NCBI GenBank assembly: GCA_003864495.1 | Contig: ML133443.1 | Span: forward strand, 434,001 to 498,000 | Direction: 5' to 3' | DNA from: Nemopilema nomurai | Lineage: Eukaryota; Cnidaria; Scyphozoa; Rhizostomeae; Rhizostomatidae | Length of the DNA: 64,000 bases | Shown: one piece after another, positions 26,901-39,400 of the stretch | Numbering within the stretch: the stretch's first letter is position 1 | Layout of the letters: each line of letters starts with the position of its first letter | Translations under genes and position numbers: made by a program | Notes under the pieces: generated by a model | The model's database searches: none | What the model saw: the letters and a program-made list of their open reading frames with translations, nothing else | What the model was told of the DNA's origin: nothing

Positions 26901-29900
26901 GCTCCCCGTTATAAAGGGTAAGTGAAAGTTTCACCTCCATATCCTCGATCATGATAAATCTACTTTAGTGATGGGAAAACCGCCTTCCTCTGATCTCGAA
27001 TCGAAACGATCGCTGCTGCCAACACAGATATAATCGGAGAGCAAAAGCCATCCACAGCTGCTTATAAGCGACATTCATCGACTGCTATACTCAACCCTAC
27101 CTTTGGATGCTTCTTTTTGTATAGCCTCGCAATCCTGTTGTGTTCTCTCACAAACAAGGTGTGCAGCGCCAGAAGAGTGGGCGCTACGTTGGAGCGCACA
27201 TCACCTGCGATTCTGAGCTTCGTTGGATCCCGTCCAATGGCATTTGCATTTGGTAGACCAAACGTATTCAGCTGAAAGGGTATAAAACGTATTAATACAC
27301 TCAGAATCACCACTTTCGTCTTTACCATACTTTACTTAAGAAACAAAAATAATTATCGCAGTCGTTATCGCAATAATTATCGCTATCGTTATCGCAGATG
27401 TTATCGCATTCATTATCCCTAAAATTATCGGCTACCAAAAGACATGCAGTGAGATTGTAATACGCCTTTATCCAGCAGGGTAAAGGTGTACGTGTTGCAA
27501 TAATATAAAAAGGAAAGCAAAAAATTGCCAGTCGACCTTCAAATCTATTGTTTGTAGTTTGGCTAAATGCAACCATATGTTAATACACAGTTTTTTAGAC
27601 TACCTCAATCATTGATAAATCAAGGTAATTTAAAAAAGAACATTGTATGAATTTTCCAAGCATGTACACAACAATTATTTTCTTGCAACAACACACCCAA
27701 GGCTAGTTCAGCCTATAGAAAGGGTGGAATTCTTCGACAGGCAAAATTGTTTCTTGTAAGAAATACATTTTCTATTAACAGTAAGTAAAAGCTAGATAAA
27801 GATAGCTCTTGTCCTACCGGCAGGTTGCCATTGTCCATCTTCATTAGGCCATCCTTGAGAAGTCGTAGCTTGTTGAGGCGATTGGTGTCTTGGCCGTAAA
27901 CAGTGTTCGCATCAATCACTGATGTTATGTCGTTGATGTGTTCTCGAGGGCACTTACACTTTGCGGTACCTGTGCATCTAAGGGATGAAGAAGTTTATTA
28001 TGCACAGAAACGTATGTAAGCTTTGTTTTCATTTGGAAATAGGAAGGGAAGCTACTTCTAGGGGAATTTCTATCATCCTTGATCCCTCCTATTAAAATAT
28101 CAGTCTCATTTACAGTCTGTGGTTGTCAATATCTTTTGCATTTTGACGCACTGATCCTTGTCATCACAGTAATGAAAAATTTTACATTATCCGTATCAGG
28201 AAAAATTCAAGATATTTATCCCATAAATCCCAATGAAAAAGCTCAATTTTCTGTGACTGTCTTTGAAATATAGATTTCTTGTCTTTCTCCTTTTAAAGTG
28301 ACTTCATATTGGCATTCACCTCTTGAAGACTTCTTTGCTCGCCATTGCTTAACCGTTAAGTCAGGTTGATTTAATGTTATATTTCATCCACTCATTACAT
28401 GGTCACAGCTTAACGCAAATAAAAGTAGGAACTTACGCATCAAATCTAAACCTCCTGACGGGTATTTTCTTGTCACCAGTAGAATCAGGATCAAATATAA
28501 CGTCTCCCTGCACGGAAAAATTCAATGCGTACAGTTTCCAGGAGTAAAGTGCATTTCTATGAAAAAGGGTTGCAACATTGTTGGAAAACAGGTCGATAAT
28601 AAGAAGGGTAACCAAAGGCACGTAGAATTATGCTAGAAGTACGCTTATGCAGAGGCCATGTAAACTATGTGTATTGTTGATTAGGGCCTGATGTGGGATG
28701 TCGCCAAGTCGTGATGAGCGACTATCATTTGTAGCCTAGAATTGTAGTTAATAATAGGTTCTAAAGCCGATATAAACATGGCATAAGATTTAAAATGATG
28801 CACACGCGCTAGATTGCTCGTGCTTGGCTCTTGAAAAGCGAGCTTAGCCACAACGAACTTGAAAGGGCTTGAGTGTGTTACCTTTGGAACAGAGATTGGC
28901 ACCTCCACCTCATTCGGCTTCGTCTGTTTGAAGCTTTTCGGCATTTCATTCGTGTGGTCTGCATCGTGATCAAGGAGCTGCAAAATGAACTTAAAGCTTT
29001 GGGGAACAGATTCTATTTAACACTAGGCAATAATCAATTGGCAACTAGGGCATCCTGGATACGGCTGCGAGGTTTGTTACGAATCTTTCAAACTGAATGA
29101 AAAACGAAAACAATGAAAACACAGTCAAGAAGAAATACATTCAAACAGCCCTTTCCCCCCCTAGCTACCTGTAAAAACTTCAAAGCCACAATTTTGGCAT
29201 CAGTGCATAGATTATGAATCTAAATAATTATTTGTTTTACTTTGTGCTTTAGATGCGTCCTGTTAGTTGTGTAATCTGTCATTCAGTGTTACTAAGCACT
29301 TTTCCAAAAAATATATCAAATCACAAGTACTCACCTGTCCAAAATATACCGACAAGTCACTTTGCCCTCTGGTACTTGGAATATCTTTCGTCTAAAAAGT
29401 GAAAAAGCATTTTTAAATGCAAACTAAAATCCCCTTTGAATACACCAAGTCTTAATGGAATACTTGTCGCTTAAGCAAATGACGTAAAGACGCATGCTAA
29501 TGCATTAAATTACAAAATGCTCCTACTTTTCTGTTAATATTCGATGAAACGATAAAGAGGTAGTTTAAATTCATATCAAATTAAAACTCGTTTTGCTTGC
29601 ATGTTAACAAGAGAATCTTGCCAAATGCTGACATCGAGTTTACAAGCAAGGTCATCTCTTTTAAACTACATCCCAAGTAATCGCAGCCATTCTGCTTACA
29701 ATTCTTATAGTGTATTTCAGGGCCTGTAAAATCGGGAAAGAGGAGCAGGGCTAGTTTATATATGTCCCCCAAATTTTTGTAGAGCAGAATATCGACACCA
29801 TGTAAAAAGAAATAGAAAGAAGATCACAATATTCAAATTAAGGCCCCCCTCTCTCTAATACCAAAATGGCCAACCCTGTATTTATGTATATATCAAGGAC

Positions 29901-32900
29901 TAAAGTGCTCACGAACCTGTCTTAGAAGAACATTGCTGACAACACGGGGGTTTGGTCTGTTCGAGCCAGTTCCGTTGTTCTCTTTTGGAAAAGGGCAAGT
30001 GTTCTGTACTCTCTGATGCCTCGTGCACCCACCAGACAGCTCTGAAATTTTGTCCACGTATCCATTGCCAGAAAGTCGCAACATGTTTTCCCCAGCTGCA
30101 CCGTTGAATATCCTCCTTGGGTTGTTCAATCTTCCATCTAGAGTTCTGCGAAGGAGCATTGAAAGTAACACGGTGAAATATCTTACAGCTAGATAGGCTC
30201 GTGGTTTCACAAATTCATATTGTTCTTAGCGTATACTCATCAGTGCTCAAGGCGTTCTTTTGTGTCTATAGCATCTAAAAAGAAATCTACTTACTGGAAA
30301 TTTAGGAAATCTTGGTATCCTAGTTTAACGAGTACAACAATAGTGATCAGGGGTGCAACAATAGTGCAACAATAGTGCAACAGGAGTGCAACAGGAGTGC
30401 AACAGGAGTGCAACAATATTGCGTTCATCAACGACCCTTTTCATCAATGCGAGACGTGTGTGGGGATGATCTTTCGAGTATGAGAATGATCAACTTAGAA
30501 ATGCGCGTGCAGGAATAAAGGCTACCTTAGGACGTCAAATGTTTTTTTTTTAATTATGAGTAGCATAGGTAGAAGTGAACATCTTCCTACACTGGCTAGC
30601 ATCTTTGAATTGCAGGAGCAATCGTTGGATATACAGAATGCAATTATGGTGGATACATATTGTTTAATTGGGTCTCTAGAATCGAGGTTCCTTGACTAGT
30701 TATTTATACAGCCTGGCATCACTGGATGACGTTTTCTTGTTTTGGTTGTGGATCGCCTGACGTTGTCGCCAAAGTGACAGCTCAAGTGAGTAGGTGGTAC
30801 CTTTTAGTAAGATCCTGAGTTGAGCCAACAGGGAACCGCATTCGTCCACTCGGGCAGCGCTTGCCTTGAATCTTGTCAGTTATTACAACAGTCTTGGGGA
30901 ATTTAGGCACACAGGACGGAAGCTCACAGCATAACTTCTTGACAAATCTTGATCTAAGTTACAAAAGGTCAAGGTATCAACAACAACGACGGAGGCAGCA
31001 ACAACAACGACGGTGACCACGTTGAGAATGAGAGTGATAATTTGCACTAATGCTAACTTTGGATTCGGTGATGTATATTAGATTAGTTTCAGAAGATCCT
31101 TTTGTTTTTGATGCATTCAGCGACCATTAATGACAAGACTCGAAATGTACCTTGGCAGAATCACTCTGAGGTGAATTCCATTGGGGACGTCTTTTATGAG
31201 AACCTTCCTTCTAAAAGTGGGCCAATAAACAATAAGCTTGTTGTTGCCTCCTTTGAAATAGCACGTGAAATAGCCATGGGCGTTGTATCTTGAATGGCAG
31301 TACTAGGAGCAAAATATTAACTTGATAAGAAAAGGAGGGAATCTTTGCAATAAGCTTACTAAAAAATATTGCTTTGGTAAAATGATTTGAATGATAGTGG
31401 AAACAAGTTACTTACACGTTTGTATGAACCGTGGTAGAAGCCAGCGATAAGAACTTTGACCTTGCGGCTTTTGCAAAGTTTGCGGCCACATCTGTTGATG
31501 GCAATGAGAACACGTATGAAAGAAAAAGAGAAATTCAAAAAGAAAAAGAGAAATTCAAAAAGAAGGGAAATTCAAATATCGGAAGACAGCACCATGCTTC
31601 AATTTCAAGCCACCTTCATTGTGAGAGGTTACAGCGGATGATCGTTGCAATTTTGAACATAAATGAATTGAGAACACCCATTGCTGTGTAATACTAGCAA
31701 ATCTATGTATGCGAATGATTACCAGTGAAACATAGCTTCTTCAAGCGTCATGCTTCAAATCTAAAAGCTTTGAAATAATCACAGTCATCGCGGTAAAAAG
31801 TACTTTGAAAAATAAGCAATAATGAGGGATGGGTCGTTTAAGGGGAGGGGGGTTGGTTGTCGTGTCACAAATGAAATCATAGGTTTGAAAATGGATAATG
31901 ATGCATTTTGATTGTTACAAAGTAATAATAGCTTAACCGGCTATCTCCTAATTATAACTTCCACCGCTAGTGATAACCATATTTTTAAGGTACTTATGAT
32001 GAAGGACAGATAGGTCTGCAAACTTATAGAACTCACAATTGTGCTGTTCGTTGCCAAATGAGTGGTAGCAGTGTACCTCATCATCCCTTTTATGTGCAAG
32101 AAGCCAAATAGCTTGATCTAGAGACTAGAGCTGTGAACTTCCAAAGAACTGAACCGAAATGTTTCAGCTAGCATGTAGCTTTAATGGCAATAAAATCTTC
32201 AGGTTTTGGCTTCAAAACAAAAGAAGGCAACGGCGAATGAGTTAATCACATACCTCTGTAGTACTTGCACGCTTATCTGGCTTTTTCTGTGATAATAGCC
32301 CGCCTTGTCTACAAAGGCAAGAAGAGAGCAAGCTGAAGCCCAATGCTTTAGTTATATTCATATCAAGCTCCTTTTGTGATGAGTGAACGCGAGTCAAAGA
32401 ATTGTCGTAAGTGTGCCAACAATTTTGACAGGCGTTGTAGGTGTCCAAAGGACGGTCGACATGGTTATGGCACTGGTATAGTCACACGAGAATGAATGCG
32501 TTTATGTTAACGTTACCATGCGTTTATGATACCATTGTAAATCTACGAGAAGCGTTCCAGACGTTTTCCCTCCACTTACGAGCAACAAGACAATTCGAAT
32601 GACGCATGCACGTCAGCTGTCAGATCAGAAGCAACGAAGAACGGTCGATACAACACCCAAATAAAAAGACTAAGCAAAAGATATATAATTGCATTTTAAT
32701 GCAAGGTATATATGAGTTGGCGCTCTTGGTCTTTTCGGAATCTAAAAGCAGGTTCTTTGAACGGAGAAGAGGAAGGGGTGGAAAAGATCGATATGGATAT
32801 TTCGGAGGTTGCTTCCCTGATCAAGACATGTTTTGACATGTGTATTTCCCGTCAGAACGGGCGCACAGAAATTTTGCTGGCGGTACTAAAAAAGTTGCAG

Positions 32901-35900
32901 ATTCTTTTTTGACACTTGATCTTTAGGAGCCTGCTTTAATAATATCGCTTGCCTTTTACTGTTTTCAATAAAATCGGCTATAAAATCCTTACAATAGAGC
33001 CGTTAAGCGCACCAGTATCAAATGGATTTGCTAGAATATCCCGGTCAGTTCTCTTTGCTTATTGGTATAGGGTAGTGTATCCTGTTATAAACAAGTGTGA
33101 GACAAGCAACAGGAAGGTCTTCTATTTTAGATGTAGGGGGTAGGGCAAATGTTAACATTGGTCCAGTTCGTAGCTCATAGGAATCGAAATGAGAAGTTTT
33201 CTCCCAGGGGTTTATTTAACAACGCCTTTTTACAAAACAACGCCTTTCAGTGACTTTAAATTTCACATATCGCTCCCGAAACCATGGAGATTTTAATTTC
33301 GCTTACCTTCGACTTCATCTTCATCAACTGCTACAGGATCACGCTTGGAATGTAAAGAAAGTCTTTTGAGAAAAGTGCAAGTAGAATTTATGAAATGGTT
33401 TGAAACACTAATTTACTAAAGCATAAGGAAACATTCATTGTGTGAAAGCTATGTCTAACTGAACAAGACCACATACTGTTGGAAAATAACTTTGTTGCCT
33501 TGCTCAAAATTTCCGCATTGTTCTCCTTATAGTAATGTACTTATCAGCATGGCACTGGGGCTGTTTAAAGTCTATTTAAAAACCATCGACACTTCCTAGA
33601 CTTGTTCCGCGTCGAGAGTCATTCCTAGAAAAGCAACGCCTAGAAAAATCACATACGAAACTGCTTTGATTGCGAAACCATGAGCCAAGCTATAGCGCGC
33701 AAGCCGGACCTAGAGATTAAATTTGTGTCCAGATTTGATCGGCTAAAAATGTTTTGGGTTCCTTGCTGTTGTTCCGTTTAATTTCTATCAATTCTGTCAA
33801 AAAAGCTGCCTGATTTATTTTAGCTTTGATATTGGTAATAGTATAAGATGTCATAAATCGAAAGCATGTTTTTTGATGTTGCAATCATGTGTCAATCTGA
33901 AGCGATTGCCTTTTTACGCTCATTTTACACAGACCCTGAACAGAAGGGGCCTAAAACAATGTCACCCAATATGTATTAAGTTGTTTAGTTAGTTAAGAAT
34001 CTCTTACAATGTACATATATAATACCAGAGGAAGATATAGCTTTTACTAAACTGGATAGGGTGAGTAGCTTTCAAGAAGAAGCAACAGCCATCGTTTTCA
34101 AGATCAAATCATTTCCATGGCCAGAAAAGCCATGCCGTGTTGGAATGCTATAAGGTACTACATTTATGATAATTGGACATGCTGTGATATCATTTAGAAG
34201 GCATCTCTAGCTTTTCCAACCAATTCCACGATTTGAGAAAGAATTGCGAAATTGTGGCAAGAGCAAATGCTTGACTGGTGTAATAAAACTTCATAACAAA
34301 GTTAATTGGTAGTTTAGAGTTTCCTTACTGTTTCTTTAAAGGGGATCTGCAGCCAAGCCATACAGATCTTCAAACAGACGCTTCCGATTTTGTTTATGTG
34401 GGAAAACCATTAGACAAAATCATTTACGCTGTAAATCAGTTTCTGCTTCCCTACAAGGTTCGCTTGAATGGCTAATTTACGAGAATCAAATAAAAGCATT
34501 TTGCAACAGCAACGGGTGGCTTTCATAGCTTGGATCCAACGTGTGATAATGACTCTTGCTATTGCATAAGTCAAATTCTAATGCCCACTTAATCATTTTT
34601 ACGAGCATTTTATGATTGCCGAAAACACAACTGTTTAACTTTTATAGCATGTTACATGTACCTGGTTGATGTAACTAGGGGTGATCCAGGGGGGGTTGCT
34701 AATAGGGCAATGTGGAGACATCACTCGTTCTCTATCTAGCCGTGGCGCCTCTGTAGATTCATTTTATTATGTAACTGAGCATTCTTTATCGTTTTAAGTG
34801 GCGAGCCAACCCCTTTTCAGCCCCTTTTCATCTCTGCCAACCCCCTTTTCATTACTCAACCAGTGGAACATGTTTGCCCCACCACCGAAGTGCCCTAATA
34901 ATTAAGTGACATTTTATTTTGAAGATGGGCAATTTCAGTCAAAGACTGGTGACCGGTTTTCCCTTCTACGGTCTACAGCAATACTTCAAGTGCACTTATG
35001 AAATCCTGCTCTCATTTAAGTGCACTTTTTTAAATGCCCCACCAGTGAAAAATTCAGAATAATGCCATGTTCTTTAATGTAGCTATTAACATGGTAAGAG
35101 TCTTCAGATGTCCCAGTAGGGGCAGCCAAGCGTGCTCTTGAAGTGCCTGTCAAACTGCCTTTGGAACGTCATGCCCCGATCATGACAGGGAGAAATCCTT
35201 GTGCAAATGGGGAAGCCCCTGTCTCTTCGGCCTGATAAACCAAGATCAGGGTGGAGTCAGGTGGCCAATGAATTTTCTGTAGTGACATTTTTCTTCTGTT
35301 CATTTCAAAATTTCGTTTCTTTTGGTTCAGTAGAATGTTTGTTTTGGTTTATTTATTTAATCCCCTAAAGGAAGCGAAAAACCAATTGACTTTTGCTAAC
35401 ACATTTTTTGGAAATTTTAAATGATCCATGAATCTGTTCCATGAATGATGGGTTACCTAATAAGAGGCAAAAAGGGGCACCCAAGCATGCATTGAGCTAG
35501 ACTTCTGATCAAATAATTTCTCAGATTCACGAAGTTGGAATAGATCAGTTCGGGAGACAAGATCCAAAGCCTTAACTGCATTGCGAGACAACTTTTGGTG
35601 CGTATGTCATGTGCCTTCGAAACGACCTCAACTTCCTCATTTTGTGACAGTTCGCAAACATGAATACGGAATTCTGTGGGTTTCATGCCCTCAGCTATTC
35701 TCAGAAAAATCGAATGGCTTATACAGATTGAGTTGCTAACAGGCATCACCAGTTTATCATGTGCTCGTCAGATATGACTTTTTCATGAGAGGGAATGCGG
35801 GAAACAGGCTGTTGTTTGGCTCAAATGTATTTTCCTTTTTTCAATGCAGTCCAAGTTATATAGCTCCATTGTCACCCTCTCGGGGTGCTGAAATAACCAG

Positions 35901-36343
35901 AATGGGGTACAGTTAGTGACAAGCCTTGGAAAATTTTAAAGTAACTTCCTTTTGTTTGAAAAATTCCAACTTGAATATATATAGCGCCCGTTCAGCAAAA
36001 ATCTACCAAAGTCAGTCAGGACCTGGTTTTCCAAGCTCTTCCGCATTTACTTTTCGACTCGGAAGGTCAGGTTACAACGGTTCAAGTACACAGATTTAAT
36101 TTAAATGCATAAAACTTAGAAACCACGATGTCTTACTTGGTACACCCATAAGAAAGGAACTGAGTTTGTCCGTCGAAAAGGACAAAAATCGTAAAGAAAA
36201 TAAATGGAACTAACCTTCTGTGAACATTTCCCCCTGAGAATACATGTTTTCTGGGCTTCATCGTGACGGAATGCTTCAGCCAAAGTCAATATTACAACAG
36301 AGGAAACACACAAAATCAGGGTTGCTGGAAATGCACGTGCCAT
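23982..36343 (-). CDS. Secreted animal haem peroxidase (myeloperoxidase/peroxinectin type), 15 exons
   Basis: Haem enzyme of the animal peroxidase superfamily, expected to oxidise substrates with H2O2 outside the cell. Exons: 36343-36215, 33343-33307, 32308-32254, 31491-31416, 30871-30801, 30145-29917, 29391-29335, 28977-28882, 28507-28437, 27977-27818, 27271-27101, 26557-26382, 25270-24951, 24750-24527, 24155-23982. Phases agree at every junction, giving 681 residues. Residues 1-24 look like a signal peptide. The distal haem motif is GQLLDHD (Q218, D221, H222); the catalytic Arg is R353 (GDVRSN); the proximal His is H446 (AAFRFGHT); its Asn partner is N527 (NIQRGRD). A calcium-loop-like segment lies at 292-298. 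The position equivalent to the haem-ester Glu of myeloperoxidase is V356, and the sulfonium Met is A357. Exons 2-5 are small and were placed by phase and coding look, so they are less certain than exons 6-15. A TATA box lies upstream of the start. Confidence 0.9.
24382..24441 (+). repeat. 30-bp tandem duplication in the last peroxidase intron
   Basis: Two adjacent 30-base units starting GTGTATGAAGACGTCAATC differ at one position. A partial third unit (GTGTTTGAAGG) follows. Noncoding, within the intron between the last two exons. Confidence 0.85.
27351..27417 (+). repeat. Degenerate TTATCGCA tandem repeat in peroxidase intron
   Basis: At least five units of (A/T)TTATCGC plus a 4-6 base spacer, period about 11-13, end in ATTATCC. 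It lies just upstream (in transcription sense) of the exon at 27271-27101. Confidence 0.7.
30353..30418 (+). repeat. 11-bp minisatellite, six units, in peroxidase intron
   Basis: Six consecutive 11-base units: GTGCAACAATA twice, GTGCAACAGGA three times, then GTGCAACAATA. A related partial unit occurs about 20 bases earlier. It lies in the intron between the exons at 30871-30801 and 30145-29917. The repeat contains no coding signal. Confidence 0.9.
31521..31576 (+). repeat. 20-bp purine-rich tandem repeat
   Basis: Two identical 20-base units (AGAAAAAGAGAAATTCAAAA) are followed by a shortened third copy. It lies just upstream, in minus-strand sense, of the peroxidase exon at 31491-31416. On that strand it is pyrimidine-rich and may act as part of the polypyrimidine tract region. 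Confidence 0.85.
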
Positions 36344-36404
36344 CGTGTGTCATCCGTCGACTGGCACCCACAGCTAGATGTAACCAAGAATGAGAGACTT
36401 CCAA

Positions 36405-36411
36405 TTTTATA
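36405..36411 (-). promoter_or_regulatory. TATA box of the peroxidase gene
   Basis: Minus strand reads TATAAAA, 62 bases before the peroxidase ATG. Usual spacing places the transcription start near 36375, giving a 5' UTR of about 30 bases. Confidence 0.55.
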
Positions 36412-36419
36412 AGCGAATA

Positions 36420-39400
36420 GAGTGAATTCTCAAATGCTTCCCAGTTTCATTTCCTGAAACAAAACAGACGGGGGTGTGGCTAGAGCATGACAGAATCCTC
36501 ATGACTTTTTATTAGAAAGCAATTTCTAACGACATGCGTAGGAAGAAATCCCGTTGAGACTTGCTACATTTGATAATGGCGACAGTTCTTTCCAGTCAAA
36601 TTAGACAGACATCTGGCTAAATCCTGGACAAGAAACCTTTCAGTCGTCCCAAAACTGGGATGGTCTCAAGTATTCATCAATAATACGGAAGCGTTTTGGA
36701 AAGGGTTTTCGTAACAAAAAGGTGGTTAAAGAAAGGTTTCGACGAATCGAACCAAGTAAACAGTTGTCAGATTTGACCGATTTGAGTCATACCTTTCAGC
36801 ATTTACACGTAGATGTACGTAAACAGTTTGCTGATGATCAGAAAATGGCTCTTAGAGGCGGCAATATTTCTGGTCTAAAGAGCCCCCGTCTGTAGACCAG
36901 TGCACGTGCCTATTTTGAATGGGTTACGACGCCCAAGCACATTAAGATGATTAATGTTGATCCTAACGATTGCTGATCATCAATCAATAAATCAGACAAA
37001 AGACGGAGCCGCTCCTGCGCAGCGACAGAAATTATCTGTTCAATTCTTGTGCATTAAAGCTTCGTTTGTTCTTACGCAGTCCTCTATCAACTGCTCACGT
37101 AGCTGGCATTTTAGTTCTTGAAATTTTCTTTTACTTGGTATTTCTATTAATGACGTCACTAGGAGACCTGTTCCTGGTGCCACCATAATTGACCGGTCCT
37201 CAGGGGGCCATGGCCCTCCCACTTTTTTTCTAAAAATGTAACTTTTCAAAAAGCTCCCCTTTACATTATCTTTTGTATCAAAACTCTGACTTCTTACTTT
37301 CTCATAGGAGACCCTGAGTGGGCTTGAAATAAATTTTGAGAAAAGGTCGGACATTAGGACATGGTGCTGTTTTTCAATACGTTAACATTGTTTATGTAGG
37401 AAATGGGGTGCGTGAATGCGAGTCGATTAATTCTTATTGCTTTTTACAGCACTCCTGGCAGGTATTTCAGTAAGGCCAAAGCTTGAAAAGAAGAATTGTC
37501 TATCTGTATGCCTGTTTTTGTGCGAAAACCCATTTGGGAATGTAATACCGCTACTCCAAGCGCTAAGCATCGCTCTTACCTGCCTCGTTCGCGCATTTCC
37601 TTCGCCCTATTCATTCACTCACCCAGCGTTAGTCATACTTGTTTGCGCGTAAACATTTTGCGTCATCTTGCATCGCACTCTTTGTTGCATTGCGTATACT
37701 AGTAGGAACACTTCCACTAAGAAAACCCTCTATTATAAGTATTGTTTTAAGAACAACGCTATGGATTGACATACATACGTATCCAGACGCATTTCCATTG
37801 TTTCTCTAGCTTGTTTTTCCTCTTATGTAGACACCTAATATTAACACCATTATATCCTTTGTTCGTACAAGAAACTAGTTTTACATCTATATATAACTCT
37901 CCACAAACCCAAAAGTGAACTGAGAATTAGAATTAGCATCTTGTACACTTTGCTCTTGAAAAAGGCTTAGTGGTACTAGTCGTACAAAGATACACGTTTG
38001 TGAAAATCGTATCCGTGTCCATTCTTGTTGTCATTCTGAAGTCGTGCCGAACATTTAGCTCGGAACCTGCCATATTTTGAAACCAATTTACAGGAAGCTG
38101 AGATGTTTCAGCTTAAGGGAACGTTTCTTTAAGATACTTATAGCTATGGTAACCTTTATTATAAAGTCGAATGCGATTTAGAAACAAAATCAAATGATTT
38201 CCGAGATCTAAGTGCTCTTATGTTGTTAATGATCTTGCTGTTGTTTATTTTGTTACTAATCAAAAAAGCAATTCTGAAGTTCCTCGGGCGAATCGAGATG
38301 CCATCGAAACTGATTTTCCTACACGTTCGCTAAAAACTCGTTTATTGAAAAAAGCGACTTTGTGGCGCCAACACCGTACCAATTTAAAAGTAATTTCATT
38401 TGCCACGCTTTGGCATTGAGGCTGTAAGAAAAGGGGTGTTTAGCATGCCGGGACAGAGTTATAAAGAAACAAAAACCTTGCAACGTGTCTTAATGAACTG
38501 CTTACAAAATAAGCATTTTCCAATTTATCTTCTCAAAATGATTTTCCTATTCAAGGACAATGCTGCTATTCTGCTCTGATATAAATAAACAGCTGTCATT
38601 TCCTCCGATAATGTAACGTCAGCACTGTACTTGCCATGAACATAAGTAGATGTTGAAAATCTCCTAGGTCAACCTGCTTACTGTGCTTTTAGTGACACCC
38701 TTTTAAAAAAAGACCATTGGCGTTGCGCCAGTTAATATGCAATGAAAATGGTTTGTAAGATTAATTTAGAATGAATTAAGCAGCAGGAAGCTATAAAAAG
38801 CACGGTGTAATAACGGTAGAGTCATAGTCAGGTCCTTGCGGAAGAAATCAGGCAAAAGGACGTGATTGGAAGAACATTAGATTACGTTTTTCCACAACTA
38901 ACATCAATATGCTCAAGAGAGTGAACAGTTCTTCCAACTTGATAGACGTGACAAAATTATTGACATGTATCTCTAACGATTCTAGATAGGCTGAGAATAA
39001 AGTACATTAAAATGTCAAACAGTGAGCTCAAAGCCTGCAAATTGGGTCTTTGTAAATCCGAAGAAAAAGCTTTATGTCTGTCTACACGAAGCAAAGTTCT
39101 TTATTGGATTTCTGCAGGCTCCAAAGCTTCCTGCACAGTAGAATGGAGACAATTCCTGCACAATAACTTGGAAACTGGCTCCGTTAAGACATGTATTTCC
39201 TGCTTTTGTGACACGGGCTCAAGAAATTACAACAAGGACTTTCGTCTATGAGGCAACTTTGCTGATGGCTCGATGCAAATCTCTAGGTATCATTTGGCAA
39301 GCTAGTTTATTAGACAAGCTACAATGCCCGCCAAAAGTGTTGGAACAGTCCAATCATCTTTCCTACTTAACGTCTCTCCTCCCCCATTTTCTATGTTGGA

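Noticed and set aside
35453..35749. Minus-strand 98-codon frame as an extra peroxidase exon
   Set aside because: Its plausible acceptor gives phase 1, which cannot join between the phase-0 end of exon 1 and the phase-0 start of exon 2; no domain is recognised.
37040..37354. Minus-strand 104-codon ATG frame as a gene
   Set aside because: No recognised domain, no splice partners and no clear promoter; probably chance, though it is the longest ATG frame in that gap.
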